Source: Tannockella sp964369175
Lineage (GTDB): Bacteria; Bacillota_I; Bacilli_A; Erysipelotrichales; Coprobacillaceae
Reading direction: 5' to 3'
NCBI GenBank assembly: GCA_964369175.1
Contig: CAYJEM010000043.1
Span: forward strand, 1-17,277
DNA length: 17,277 nucleotides
In this document: positions 6,407-14,144 of the stretch, piece after piece
Layout of the letters: the number at the start of each line of letters is the position of its first letter
Numbering within the stretch: the first letter of the stretch is position 1
The notes under the pieces: generated by a model
What the model saw: only the letters and a program-made list of their open reading frames with translations
The model's database searches: none
Told to the model about the DNA's origin: nothing
Translations under genes and position numbers: made by a program

Positions 6407-7882
6407 CTAAATCACTATGGCAATCACATTACTCTTACCCTTATTAACTATTTTTGTTAATATATCATGTAAACGTACACTTGCAGTTTCAGGAATCGCA
6501 TTTAACTTAAATGACATACCCTCTTCAATTAAATCACCTAATTTTCGTCCAAATATATCACAATCAAATATTTCTTGTTTATCTCCATCACTAGCATTTA
6601 AATATTCAATAAAAGCCTCAGCCTGTTCCTTTGAACCAATAATTGGTTCAAACGTACTTTCGATATCAACATTTATCATGTATGTTGTACTGGCTTTAGA
6701 TAATAACTTAAGGCCATATCGTGGTCCTTGTTTTATTAATGTTGGTTCACTTAATTCTATATCTTGTAACCCTGGTATTGCATATCCATAGCCTGTATGG
6801 CGTACCATTTTTATCGCATTAGAAAATCGACTATATTCTTTTTTGATATCTACTAACTCCTGTATAAAAGTTAAAAATGTTGCTTGTTCAAAACCAGTAC
6901 CACCAATTATTTCTTCAATAATTTCATTATACAATCCATCTCGCTCTAAAATTTTTAAAGTTGCGCTCGACTTTGCAGTATCAATACCAGCTAAATATGC
7001 TTTATCTACAAAATCATAATCACTAATTGTTGTAGCAATTTTTTCTACATCTCTAAACTTCTTAATTGATTGCATTGATTCTTGTAAAGAAGTATCTAAC
7101 GTTTGTTTTAACCAATGACTATTTGAAAGCATTGCTAACCATTTTGGTACTTCTATTCTAACTTCACTAATATTAAATTCATATAATGCATCTTTTAAAA
7201 TATTTTCAATCTGGTTTTCATTCATATTTGCAACATCAATGGCTTGTACTGGTACACTATACTTATCTTGCAAACGTGCTACTGTATTAATGCATTCATT
7301 ACTATTAATATTTGTAGAGTTTACAATAACTATATATGGTTTTCCTATATCTTCTAGCTCTTCAATAATTTCATCTGTAGCATCTTGATAGTTTATTGCA
7401 TCAATATCACTAATAGAGCCATCACATGTGACAACTATTCCAATTGTCGAATGATCTTGAATTACTTTTTTTGTACCTACCTTTGCAGCTTGATCAAATG
7501 GTATTGATTCTAAGTACCATGGTGTTTTAACATAGCGAATCCCTTGTTCGTCTTGATATCCTTTTGCCCCATCAATAACATATCCAACACAATCAACTAA
7601 ACGAACTTGCACTCGTAAATCTTCTTCTAATTTCATAGTAACTGCTTGGTTTGGTATGAATTTAGGTTCAACCGTCATAATCATTTTTCCTTTACCAGAC
7701 TGCGGTAGTTCATCAATTGCACGTATTTTTGCATCCGGATCTTCAATATAGGGAATAACTGCTTTTTCCATAAATTGCTTAATAAAGGTAGATTTACCTG
7801 TTCTTACTGGTCCAACTATTCCTAAATATATGTCACCTTTGCATCTTTCACCAATATCTTTAAGTATATTTTTAGTTTCCAT
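6407..7882 (-). CDS. spoIVA: Stage IV sporulation protein A (spore coat scaffold ATPase)
   Basis: SpoIVA is made in the mother cell. It polymerises in an ATP-dependent way on the forespore surface and forms the base layer of the spore coat. The 491-residue protein matches the family from end to end; Bacillus SpoIVA is 492. The P-loop GPVRTGKS (24-31) has K30, the Walker B-like stretch VRLVDCVGY has D97, and DELPQSGKGKMIMT (57-70) precedes EPKFIPNQA. The middle contains TPWYLESIPF and VIQDHSTIGIVV; the C-terminal part has IIGSKEQAEAFIEYL, DIFGRKLGDLI and ends VIAIVI. One visible change is Val71, where Bacillus has a second Thr (MTTEPKF). AAGGGAG precedes the ATG by seven bases. No convincing mother-cell promoter was found in the 58 bases after the preceding terminator. 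Its presence marks the organism as endospore-forming. Confidence 0.97.
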   Translation of the reverse strand: METKNILKDIGERCKGDIYLGIVGPVRTGKSTFIKQFMEKAVIPYIEDPDAKIRAIDELPQSGKGKMIMTVEPKFIPNQAVTMKLEEDLRVQVRLVDCVGYVIDGAKGYQDEQGIRYVKTPWYLESIPFDQAAKVGTKKVIQDHSTIGIVVTCDGSISDIDAINYQDATDEIIEELEDIGKPYIVIVNSTNINSNECINTVARLQDKYSVPVQAIDVANMNENQIENILKDALYEFNISEVRIEVPKWLAMLSNSHWLKQTLDTSLQESMQSIKKFRDVEKIATTISDYDFVDKAYLAGIDTAKSSATLKILERDGLYNEIIEEIIGGTGFEQATFLTFIQELVDIKKEYSRFSNAIKMVRHTGYGYAIPGLQDIELSEPTLIKQGPRYGLKLLSKASTTYMINVDIESTFEPIIGSKEQAEAFIEYLNASDGDKQEIFDCDIFGRKLGDLIEEGMSFKLNAIPETASVRLHDILTKIVNKGKSNVIAIVI

Positions 7883-7940
7883 AATATCTCCCTTTCGGTT
7901 AACTATATGTAATATAATTAAAAGTAGAACAAAGTATAAT

Positions 7941-7963
7941 AAAAAGCATAAACTTAATTATGC
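7941..7963 (-). terminator. Terminator behind the 134-aa membrane protein gene
   Basis: On the minus strand GCATAA (7963-7958) and TTATGC (7951-7946) pair perfectly over a 6-base loop and are followed by TTTTT. It begins one base after the stop codon and isolates this gene from spoIVA. Confidence 0.75.
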
Positions 7964-7964
7964 C

Positions 7965-8369
7965 TTAATAAAACCCACCAGGTATTACACGCCAATTACT
8001 CCCTGTATTTTCAACTACTAGTAGATAATCAATATACATATTATCAATAGAACAGGTTATCCATATATTAATGTGTGCATCATACATACCTTCAACTGTT
8101 GTTGACTTTACTTGCATTGGATGATTTGAAAAATCATCAAGTAATTCATCTGCAGAATGCTCTAGTCTTAAAAGTTCCTCTAAACGATCGCGATCTTGTT
8201 CGTTAGTTGCTTTTGCTATTTCATATACGTAAGAATCTATACTCCCCTCTTCAAGCGTAAAGAAATGATTAGCAGTCAAGAAATACACTGTTATAATAGA
8301 GGTTACTAGTATAAACGAAATTGTCACTAATACAAGTTTAATCCATCTACTTATTTTTTTTTGTTCCAT
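7965..8369 (-). CDS. Unrecognised one-helix membrane protein, 134 aa
   Basis: I do not recognise this protein. It has a short basic cytoplasmic start (MEQKKISRWIK), one transmembrane helix at about 10-31, and an outside domain of about 100 residues. The proximal half of that domain is acidic and helical (DRDRLEELLRLEHSADELLDDF). The distal half looks beta-rich and ends in GSNWRVIPGGFY. There is no Cys lipobox. I chose the ATG at 8369, because GGAGTG lies six bases upstream; a GTG at 8378 would overlap that site. The gene stands alone: its promoter lies in the last codons of pyk and a terminator follows its stop. It sits between pyk and spoIVA, but its sigma-A promoter argues for vegetative expression. 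A domain like those in small exported proteins of the NTF2 or DUF4878 type is possible, but nothing diagnostic is visible. Confidence 0.75.
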   Translation of the reverse strand: MEQKKISRWIKLVLVTISFILVTSIITVYFLTANHFFTLEEGSIDSYVYEIAKATNEQDRDRLEELLRLEHSADELLDDFSNHPMQVKSTTVEGMYDAHINIWITCSIDNMYIDYLLVVENTGSNWRVIPGGFY

Positions 8370-8392
8370 ACAAATCACTCCATTTCACTTGA

Positions 8393-8421
8393 ATTATACC
8401 TTATTAATCTACTGTAATCAA
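8393..8421 (-). promoter_or_regulatory. Sigma-A promoter embedded in the 3' end of pyk
   Basis: On the minus strand, -35 TTGATT (8421-8416), a 17-base spacer and a consensus -10 TATAAT (8398-8393). The -35 and most of the spacer are the last codons and stop of pyk. Initiation near 8386 gives a leader of about 17 bases to the 134-aa protein's ATG. Confidence 0.8.
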
Positions 8422-9831
8422 CTCAAGGTAACTAGTCGCTCCCGTATACCCCGGTCTACCTCCGGTTACAATTATCTTTTGGCCATGAATTACGCCTTGT
8501 TCTCTTGCAAGAACACAAGCATATGCAATCATTTGTGCTCGACTGTCTAAACTTTTACAAAGCACAGGTATTACACCCCAACTTAATGCAAGTGACTTTG
8601 CTGTATCTAGATGTGGCGTTGCCGCTATGATTTTACATTCTGGTCGATATCTTGACATTTTTTTTGCAGTTGAACCACTTTCTGTAAAAGCAATAATTGT
8701 TGCAACCTTAAATTTAACTGCAATTTCTGTTACTGACATACAGATTGCCTCTGATGTATCACTTGAGGAATACTTTATTGCAAGTGAATATATTCGTTGA
8801 TAATCTAAAGAATTTTCAGTTTTCTTAGCTATCTTTTGCATCATCATTACTGCATCAATCGGGTATTTACCCACTGCTGATTCACCAGATAACATAACTG
8901 CATCACTACCATCATATATTGCATTAGCAACATCACTTACTTCAGCACGCGTTGGTCGAGGGTTAACCTGCATACTTTCTAGCATCTGAGTAGCTGTTAT
9001 TACAACCTTTCCGGCAATGTTACATTTTGAAATAATGTTTTTTTGTATTAATGGCACATCTTCTGCTGGGACCTCAACACCCAAGTCGCCACGTGCGACC
9101 ATTACTCCGTCAGCTGCTTGGATAATTTCATCAATATTTTTTACTCCTTCTGCATTTTCTATTTTAGCAATAATTTGAACAGTTGAAGCTTGGTTTTCAA
9201 TTAACAGTTTCTTTACATCAAAAACATCCTGAGCACAACGTACAAAAGAAGCCGCAATATAATCCACCCCATGTTTACACCCAAATGTAATATCGTCTAT
9301 ATCACGCTTCGATAAGTATTCAAAGCTAAGTGATGCCCCAGGAACATTAATTCCTCGACCACTTTTCACTTCACCATCATTGGCACAAAAACAAATAATA
9401 TCAGTCCCATCAACACGATCTACTAGCAATTCGATTTGACCGTCATTTACAAGTATATATCCCCCAGGAAAAACATCCTTATATAACTGTTGATACGTTA
9501 CACTAAAGCACTCACTAGTACCAATCATTGATGTGTTTTTTATACGACATGTTTGTCCTTTTTTAAAAATAGCCTTATTTTCTTCAAAGTCGCCAGTACG
9601 AATCTCAGGTCCTTTTGTATCTAATAATATAGCTACATGGGTATTTTCATTTTGATTAACTTTTTTAATTGTTTGAATCTTTTCAAGATGTGAATCATGA
9701 TCTCCGTGCGAAAAATTCAATCTCATCACATTCATACCGGCTTTTATCATCTTAACTATATCTTCTTCTTTTTCACTAGCTGGTCCCACTGTACATACAA
9801 TCTTAGTTTTACTTGGTGATTTTGTATTCAT
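8404..9831 (-). CDS. pyk: Pyruvate kinase
   Basis: Pyruvate kinase converts phosphoenolpyruvate and ADP to pyruvate and ATP, the last step of glycolysis. The 475-residue protein has the starting block KTKIVCTVGPAS, NFSH (39-42) and DTKGPEIRTG (71-80) at the K+ and ATP site. The B-domain lid spans about 75-165. Catalytic K223 is in AKIEN, metal ligands are in ARGDLG (246-251), the signature is TATQMLESM (279-287), and SGESA is at 315-319. The C-terminal regulatory domain is present. The extra PEP-utiliser domain that lengthens Bacillus pyruvate kinase to about 585 is absent. GAGAGG precedes the ATG by about nine bases. The gene follows galM by 33 bases with no terminator between, so it is probably read from the galM promoter. 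Confidence 0.97.
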   Translation of the reverse strand: MNTKSPSKTKIVCTVGPASEKEEDIVKMIKAGMNVMRLNFSHGDHDSHLEKIQTIKKVNQNENTHVAILLDTKGPEIRTGDFEENKAIFKKGQTCRIKNTSMIGTSECFSVTYQQLYKDVFPGGYILVNDGQIELLVDRVDGTDIICFCANDGEVKSGRGINVPGASLSFEYLSKRDIDDITFGCKHGVDYIAASFVRCAQDVFDVKKLLIENQASTVQIIAKIENAEGVKNIDEIIQAADGVMVARGDLGVEVPAEDVPLIQKNIISKCNIAGKVVITATQMLESMQVNPRPTRAEVSDVANAIYDGSDAVMLSGESAVGKYPIDAVMMMQKIAKKTENSLDYQRIYSLAIKYSSSDTSEAICMSVTEIAVKFKVATIIAFTESGSTAKKMSRYRPECKIIAATPHLDTAKSLALSWGVIPVLCKSLDSRAQMIAYACVLAREQGVIHGQKIIVTGGRPGYTGATSYLELITVD

Positions 9832-9864
9832 TAAAAATACCTCTCTTTTCTATAATTTTTATAA

Positions 9865-10875
9865 TTATTTAATCACTTCAAATGTGTACGATGTCCCCTC
9901 ATTATATAACTCTCCGGCTTTTAATATTACCATTGGATTATCTTCAATATTAATTGAATTAGGTAAATATTGTGTTTCCAAAGCTATACCATAGCGATTA
10001 TTATAAATTGTTCCTTGAGCTCCAATAGTATCATCCAAGTAATTTCCTGAGTATACATGAACGTGTGGCATAGTTGTTGAAACTGTTAACTTCCTTCCAC
10101 TATCATTGTCTAATAAAGATATTTGATTACTATCTTTATTTAGAATAAACGAGTGATCATATCCTCTAGCATATTGCAATTGTATATTTTCAACCTCGAT
10201 ATCCTTTCCAATTTTCTTTGGTACCCTAAAATCGAAAGGTGTTCCTTGTACATTACATATTTTATTTATTGTTAGTCCATTTTGATCAATTTCATGAAAA
10301 CTATCACTAGCGACATATAGTAAATGTTCATGAATCGTATTTGTATTACCTAGATTAAAATATGAATGATTCGTTAAATTTACTATTGTATCTTTCGTAG
10401 AAATACACTTGTAATCTATTTCGAGTGTATTATCTTTTAATGTATAAGTTATTACAACATCTAAATCACCAGGATATCCTTCTTCTGAGTCTTTTGATAA
10501 ATAATGGAATTGAAGTGTATAATCATCAATAACTTGATAATCAAATATTTTAGAATTAAAGCCATGTAATCCTCCATGCAAATGATTAGGTCCATTATTA
10601 ATCGCTAATGTATATTCTTTAGAATTTAGTTCAAATCTTCCATTCTCTATACGATTAGTCACTCTTCCAACAACGACTCCTAGGTATACATTACAGCTCA
10701 AGTAATCATTCGGTGAATCATAACCTAGCACTACATTATCAATTTTTCCGTTATTACTAGGCATTAATACTTCCATAATTGCACAGCCAATATTCGTTAC
10801 TTTTACACTAATATAATCATTACTAATTGTAAGTTTAGCAACATTATCAATCTCTGTATATTCCGTTGTAATCAT
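9865..10875 (-). CDS. galM: Aldose 1-epimerase (galactose mutarotase)
   Basis: This enzyme interconverts the alpha and beta anomers of galactose or glucose and feeds sugars into central metabolism. The 336-residue cytoplasmic beta-sandwich protein shows the family motifs: GRVTNRI (70-76), NHLHGG (97-102) with H98 and H100, NLTNHSYFNL (166-175) with catalytic H170, GYDHSF (238-243), and ALETQYLPN (298-306) with catalytic base E300. These match His96, His170 and Glu304 of the Lactococcus enzyme. The start ATG has AGAGGGG about seven bases upstream and a clear promoter of its own. It is the first gene of a galM-pyk transcript. No other galactose gene lies in the window, so a general role in hexose anomer supply is as likely as a dedicated Leloir pathway role. 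Confidence 0.94.
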   Translation of the reverse strand: MITTEYTEIDNVAKLTISNDYISVKVTNIGCAIMEVLMPSNNGKIDNVVLGYDSPNDYLSCNVYLGVVVGRVTNRIENGRFELNSKEYTLAINNGPNHLHGGLHGFNSKIFDYQVIDDYTLQFHYLSKDSEEGYPGDLDVVITYTLKDNTLEIDYKCISTKDTIVNLTNHSYFNLGNTNTIHEHLLYVASDSFHEIDQNGLTINKICNVQGTPFDFRVPKKIGKDIEVENIQLQYARGYDHSFILNKDSNQISLLDNDSGRKLTVSTTMPHVHVYSGNYLDDTIGAQGTIYNNRYGIALETQYLPNSINIEDNPMVILKAGELYNEGTSYTFEVIK

Positions 10876-10910
10876 AGCTTACCCCTCTCTTTTTTGAACT
10901 CTATACATAT

Positions 10911-10939
10911 ATAGTATGTCTGCGCTTACAAAAAGTCAA
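10911..10939 (-). promoter_or_regulatory. Sigma-A promoter of galM-pyk
   Basis: On the minus strand, -35 TTGACT (10939-10934), a 17-base spacer and -10 TACTAT (10916-10911). Initiation near 10904 gives a leader of about 28 bases. I see no clear CcpA-type site. Confidence 0.75.
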
Positions 10940-10998
10940 TTTTGATAAATATATTTTTATTTTTTCAAAAAAAGTTATAGTTTATTTTATGAGGAATA

Positions 10999-11007
10999 TG
11001 ATATACT
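10999..11007 (+). promoter_or_regulatory. Extended -10 promoter of the ThrE-type genes
   Basis: TGATATACT forms an extended -10 (TG at 10999-11000, TATACT at 11002-11007). No good -35 is visible. Initiation near 11014 precedes the GAGGTGAGG ribosome site and the ATG at 11030. Confidence 0.5.
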
Positions 11008-11029
11008 TTTATAGATTTGAGGTGAGGAC

Positions 11030-11782
11030 ATGAACTATCATAGAACATTTAAAAGCATAGCTAAGTTAGCTATTTTATTATTGAAAAACGGAGCAGAAAT
11101 ATATCGTGTCGAGGAATCTGTAAAAAGGCTTTGTCTTGCATATGGGTTTCAAGAAATCGAAGTATTTGCACTACCATCATTTTTAAACATGAGTGCCATG
11201 CTACCTGACAATACTACTATATCGTATTCAAAGCGATCTTTTCAAAACCGCATCCACATGGATAATCTCTGTGCATTGAATTCATTAATTAGAGATGTAT
11301 GCAATAATCCTCGTCCTATTGAAGAAGTAGAAACGGAAGTGGAAATTATTAAAAACGAACCTACACATAATCTTCTAATATGCCTAGGATATGGTTTAAC
11401 AGCTTCTGGATTCACAGCATTTTTTGGTGGTAATATAATTGAAACACTATTAGCACTGTTTATTGGTTTTGTAATCTTCGGATTCTTTGTAGTAACAGAA
11501 AAACTAGAAATTAATGGAATAGTTTCAACAATTGGGGCAAGCATGACATTATCATTACTAAGTCATTTAATGCTTAACATAGGAATAATCAATAATCTAG
11601 AAGCTATATCAATAGGCTCATTAATGGTCCTAGTACCAGGTGTAGCAATCACTAATGGGCTTCGAGATATGATTGGTGGCGAATATATCTCATCACTTGC
11701 AAGGTTATTAGAAGCTGTATTAATTGCTGCAAGTATTGCAATGGGTGTTGGGTTTATAACTGTTATATTTGGAGGTCAATAG
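11030..11782 (+). CDS. ThrE-family threonine/serine exporter, large subunit (DUF1212/YjjP type)
   Basis: The 250-residue protein is the larger half of a split ThrE-type exporter, known in other bacteria to move threonine, serine or related small substrates out of the cell. The N-terminal cytoplasmic domain (about 1-110) carries the signature LLKNGAEIYRVEESV (17-31). It is followed by about five transmembrane helices between 113 and 247. The conserved C-terminal block LVPGVAITNGLRDMIGGEYISSLARLLEA (201-229) is present. The GAGGTGAGG site lies 4-12 bases upstream of the ATG. The stop is one base from the start of the second half, so the two are translated together. The substrate here is inferred only from family membership; related pairs in other bacteria transport dicarboxylates such as succinate. 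Confidence 0.88.
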   Translation: MNYHRTFKSIAKLAILLLKNGAEIYRVEESVKRLCLAYGFQEIEVFALPSFLNMSAMLPDNTTISYSKRSFQNRIHMDNLCALNSLIRDVCNNPRPIEEVETEVEIIKNEPTHNLLICLGYGLTASGFTAFFGGNIIETLLALFIGFVIFGFFVVTEKLEINGIVSTIGASMTLSLLSHLMLNIGIINNLEAISIGSLMVLVPGVAITNGLRDMIGGEYISSLARLLEAVLIAASIAMGVGFITVIFGGQ

Positions 11783-11783
11783 T

Positions 11784-12239
11784 ATGGATTTTATTATACA
11801 ATGTATTGGGGCATTTATAGGTAGTTTAGGATTTAGCTTTGTATTTCGTGTATACAAAACATATAAAAACGCAATTATTGCAGCATGTATTGCAGCACTT
11901 GGTTGGGCTATTTACCTTGCTTTTTCTAATTTAAATAATAGTATGTATCAAACATTTATTGCAGCACTGTTTGTTGCAACATTATCAGAGATTATGGCTC
12001 GTCTTCGAAAAGCACCAGCAACATTATTTATTGTTATTTCAATATTTCCACTTGTTCCTGGAAAATTTATATATTTATCTATGCTTTACTGGATACAAGG
12101 TGATTTTAATGCTTTTTTAAATGCATTATCAACAACTTTTCTAATCAGCGGAGCCATTGCTTTTGGTATATTAATTATTTCAACAATATTCAAAGTAAAT
12201 AAAACCTTTAAAGAGAAATATAAAAAGAAGCTTCTATAG
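11784..12239 (+). CDS. ThrE-family exporter, small subunit (DUF3815/YjjB type)
   Basis: This 151-residue, almost entirely hydrophobic protein is the second half of the split ThrE-type transporter. It shows about four to five transmembrane helices, a basic cytoplasmic end (FKEKYKKKLL), and the family motif PLVPGKFIY in its centre. I chose the ATG at 11784; GGAGG lies eight bases upstream, inside the end of the preceding gene. An in-frame TTG at 11769 would overlap that site. In actinobacterial ThrE the two halves are fused; the separate arrangement here is usual for Firmicutes. A terminator follows directly after the stop. Confidence 0.85.
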   Translation: MDFIIQCIGAFIGSLGFSFVFRVYKTYKNAIIAACIAALGWAIYLAFSNLNNSMYQTFIAALFVATLSEIMARLRKAPATLFIVISIFPLVPGKFIYLSMLYWIQGDFNAFLNALSTTFLISGAIAFGILIISTIFKVNKTFKEKYKKKLL

Positions 12240-12264
12240 ACATTACTTTATTGTAGTGTCTTTT
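12239..12264 (+). terminator. Terminator after the exporter genes
   Basis: GACATTAC (12239-12246) pairs with GTAGTGTC (12253-12260), one pair being T-G, over a 6-base loop, followed by TTTTAT. The stem begins on the last base of the stop codon. Confidence 0.7.
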
Positions 12265-12307
12265 ATATTATAGTAAAATAAGATAAAAGAAATTAAGAGG
12301 TAGATAT

Positions 12308-13456
12308 ATGAAAATACTTGGTTTAATAACAGAATATAATCCTTTTCATAACGGACACATATATCATATTCAAAAAGCAAAGGAAATGATTCAACCAGAT
12401 GTAACTATTGTAGTTATGTCGGGTAATTTTGTGCAACGTGGAAGTCCAGCAATTATTGATAAATGGAAACGCAGCCAGATTGCCATAGATAATGGTATTG
12501 ATTTAGTTATTGAATTACCTTTTGTTTATGCTTGTCAAGGAGCTGATTATTTTTCTAAGGGTGCTATTGATTTATTACATAAAATTGGGGTTACTGATAT
12601 TGTTTTTGGCAGTGAATCCGGTGATGTTTCACTACTTTATAGTATTGCTACAACAATCAAAGATAATAAAAACATCTATGATACAATGGTAAAGACAGCA
12701 ATGAATAATGGTGAGCGCTATGCAAGTGCTTGTAATATTGCGATATCATCCCTATTAAACAAAAAAATTGAAACTCCAAATGATATACTTGGACTAGCCT
12801 ATGTAAAAGATGTTGTTAATAATAACTATCCTATTAATATGCACTGCATTAAGCGTACTAATGATTTTCATAGTAATGATATTGGTACAATAAGTAGCGC
12901 TACTGCAATACGTAATGCTCTTTTAAATGATGAAGATATTTTAAATACAGTTCCAGATTGTTCATACTATAAAGATGAATTATATTATTTAAATGATTAT
13001 TTTGATCAGTTGTATTACATGTTGATGACAATATCACCTTCATCACTAAAAGAAATATTCATGGTTGAAGAAGGTATTGAAAACTTATTGCTAGAAAAAA
13101 TACAACAAGTATCTTCAATAAATGAACTTGTAGAATGTTTAACTTCTAAGCGTTATACTCGCGGCCGTATACAAAGAATGTTAATTCACATACTTATGCA
13201 AAATAAAAAAACAGATATTACAAACTGTTTAAATGTTAACTATATTCGTATTCTTGCTATGAATTCAATTGGTAAAGCATATATTAATACAATAAAAAAA
13301 GATTGTCTCTATACAATCATCTCAAACTACAAAAAGGATATTCACCCAGCAATCTTATTAGAATATAAAGCTACAAAACTTTATTCATGTATTGCTAGTA
13401 AACGACACAATACTAGACAAGATGAATACCAAAAGTATCCGTATATTAAAAAGTAA
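12308..13456 (+). CDS. tmcAL: tRNA(Met) cytidine acetate ligase TmcAL
   Basis: TmcAL (YlbM) uses acetate and ATP to acetylate the wobble cytidine of elongator tRNA(Met), which protects AUG decoding. The 382-residue protein has a nucleotidyltransferase-like start, GLITEYNPFHNGHIYHI (5-21), with the HxGH-type motif HNGH (14-17). It also has MSGNFVQRG (37-45), ELPF (69-72), NDILGLAY (158-165) and SSATAIR (196-202). It is somewhat shorter than Bacillus YlbM (about 415), with no visible gap in the core. AAGAGG lies upstream of the ATG. A weak promoter may overlap the preceding terminator (TTGTAG at 12251, 17 bases, TAAAAT at 12274-12279). The last codons form one arm of the terminator shared with the converging membrane-protein gene. 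Confidence 0.93.
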   Translation: MKILGLITEYNPFHNGHIYHIQKAKEMIQPDVTIVVMSGNFVQRGSPAIIDKWKRSQIAIDNGIDLVIELPFVYACQGADYFSKGAIDLLHKIGVTDIVFGSESGDVSLLYSIATTIKDNKNIYDTMVKTAMNNGERYASACNIAISSLLNKKIETPNDILGLAYVKDVVNNNYPINMHCIKRTNDFHSNDIGTISSATAIRNALLNDEDILNTVPDCSYYKDELYYLNDYFDQLYYMLMTISPSSLKEIFMVEEGIENLLLEKIQQVSSINELVECLTSKRYTRGRIQRMLIHILMQNKKTDITNCLNVNYIRILAMNSIGKAYINTIKKDCLYTIISNYKKDIHPAILLEYKATKLYSCIASKRHNTRQDEYQKYPYIKK

Positions 13457-13495
13457 TGTTTGAAGTGAACCCACTTTATTGGACATTACTTTTTT
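13448..13495. terminator. Bidirectional terminator built from two gene ends
   Basis: AAAAAGTAATGT (13448-13459) pairs perfectly with ACATTACTTTTT (13483-13494), and AAGTG and CACTT can pair inside the loop. T tracts exist in both directions. The left arm includes the last codons and stop of tmcAL; the right arm is the last codons of the converging gene, whose stop TTA (13476-13478) lies in the loop. Confidence 0.85.
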
Positions 13496-13910
13496 CTTTG
13501 CGTAGATATATCCATTGTAAAACCCCAGCGTACAAACTCAAGATACCCATAAATAAATTACAACTACTATGATCAAGTATTCCATTACTAACAAAGTGAT
13601 CAACACCATCAAGAATACAACCCGTAATAACAACTACTACATTTAGTAGTGCTATACCAAAATAGATAAACATCATTTTTCGATAACTGCCATCCAAACA
13701 TAAAAATGCTCCTTTTGATATTGTAACAGTTAGATAGTACCCAAACACAATTGACATAATAACGACTACTTGAACTACGCTCTCGCCCCATACATAATAA
13801 TCTGCAATAAAGCTATTAATAAATAGTAATACAAAAGTTAAAGCTAATGAAACTGATGCTGTTTTATAGCGCACACTTAACTGATATTCATCATAGTTGT
13901 TTTCTGTCAT
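13476..13910 (-). CDS. Four-helix membrane protein paired with an XRE regulator (DUF6773-like)
   Basis: The 144-residue protein starts MTENNYDEYQLSVRYKTAS and has four transmembrane helices at about 18-36, 44-64, 79-99 and 117-135, then a basic tail. The start (N-YDE-Q---R-K) and the four-helix layout resemble the DUF6773/DUF3796 group of small proteins. That group typically lies behind a small XRE regulator in Firmicutes; the family call is tentative and the function is unknown. The start ATG at 13910 overlaps the TGA stop of the regulator as ATGA, with GGGAGG upstream, so the two are translationally coupled. An earlier in-frame start would lie inside the regulator. The stop lies within a shared terminator hairpin. 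Confidence 0.8.
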   Translation of the reverse strand: MTENNYDEYQLSVRYKTASVSLALTFVLLFINSFIADYYVWGESVVQVVVIMSIVFGYYLTVTISKGAFLCLDGSYRKMMFIYFGIALLNVVVVITGCILDGVDHFVSNGILDHSSCNLFMGILSLYAGVLQWIYLRKEKSNVQ

Positions 13911-14110
13911 ATATTTTCCTCCCAAAATAATTCATCTAATGTTTTATTTAATTGTTTACAAATGGCGATACATAATTTTATTGAAGGGTTATAGTCTCCT
14001 TTTTCAATTACATTGATTGTTTGTCTACTAACACCTACTCTAGTTGCTAGTTCACTTTGTGTTATATCAAGTTCCACTCTAGCCAGCTTCAATTTTATAT
14101 TTTTAGGCAT
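13907..14110 (-). CDS. Small XRE-family helix-turn-helix regulator
   Basis: This 67-residue protein is a single XRE/Cro-type DNA-binding domain with almost nothing else. The helix-turn-helix is LDITQSELATRVGVSRQTINVIEKGDYNPSI (14-44), followed by LCIAICKQLNKTLDELF. It resembles the YozG/YvaO-like regulators paired with small membrane proteins. AAGGAGG sits seven to eight bases before the ATG. The TGA stop overlaps the start of the membrane-protein gene, so it is very likely a two-gene unit. A 34-bp dyad lies just upstream and overlaps the only consensus -35, which suggests that the protein represses itself. There is no sensor domain; any signal would have to come through the membrane partner or oligomerisation. 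Confidence 0.9.
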   Translation of the reverse strand: MPKNIKLKLARVELDITQSELATRVGVSRQTINVIEKGDYNPSIKLCIAICKQLNKTLDELFWEENI

Positions 14111-14144
14111 ACTACTTCCTCCTTATTAAAGGGTAACATATTAC

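Noticed and set aside
7902..7909. CATATAGT on the minus strand upstream of spoIVA as a sigma-E -10 (consensus CATACA-T)
   Set aside because: The -35 at the required distance (GTTCTAC) is a poor match, so the sequence alone does not support a mother-cell promoter.
13907..13909. TGA read as Trp (Mollicute code)
   Set aside because: TGA ends the XRE gene at the expected length in an ATGA overlap, and Trp positions in the window use TGG.
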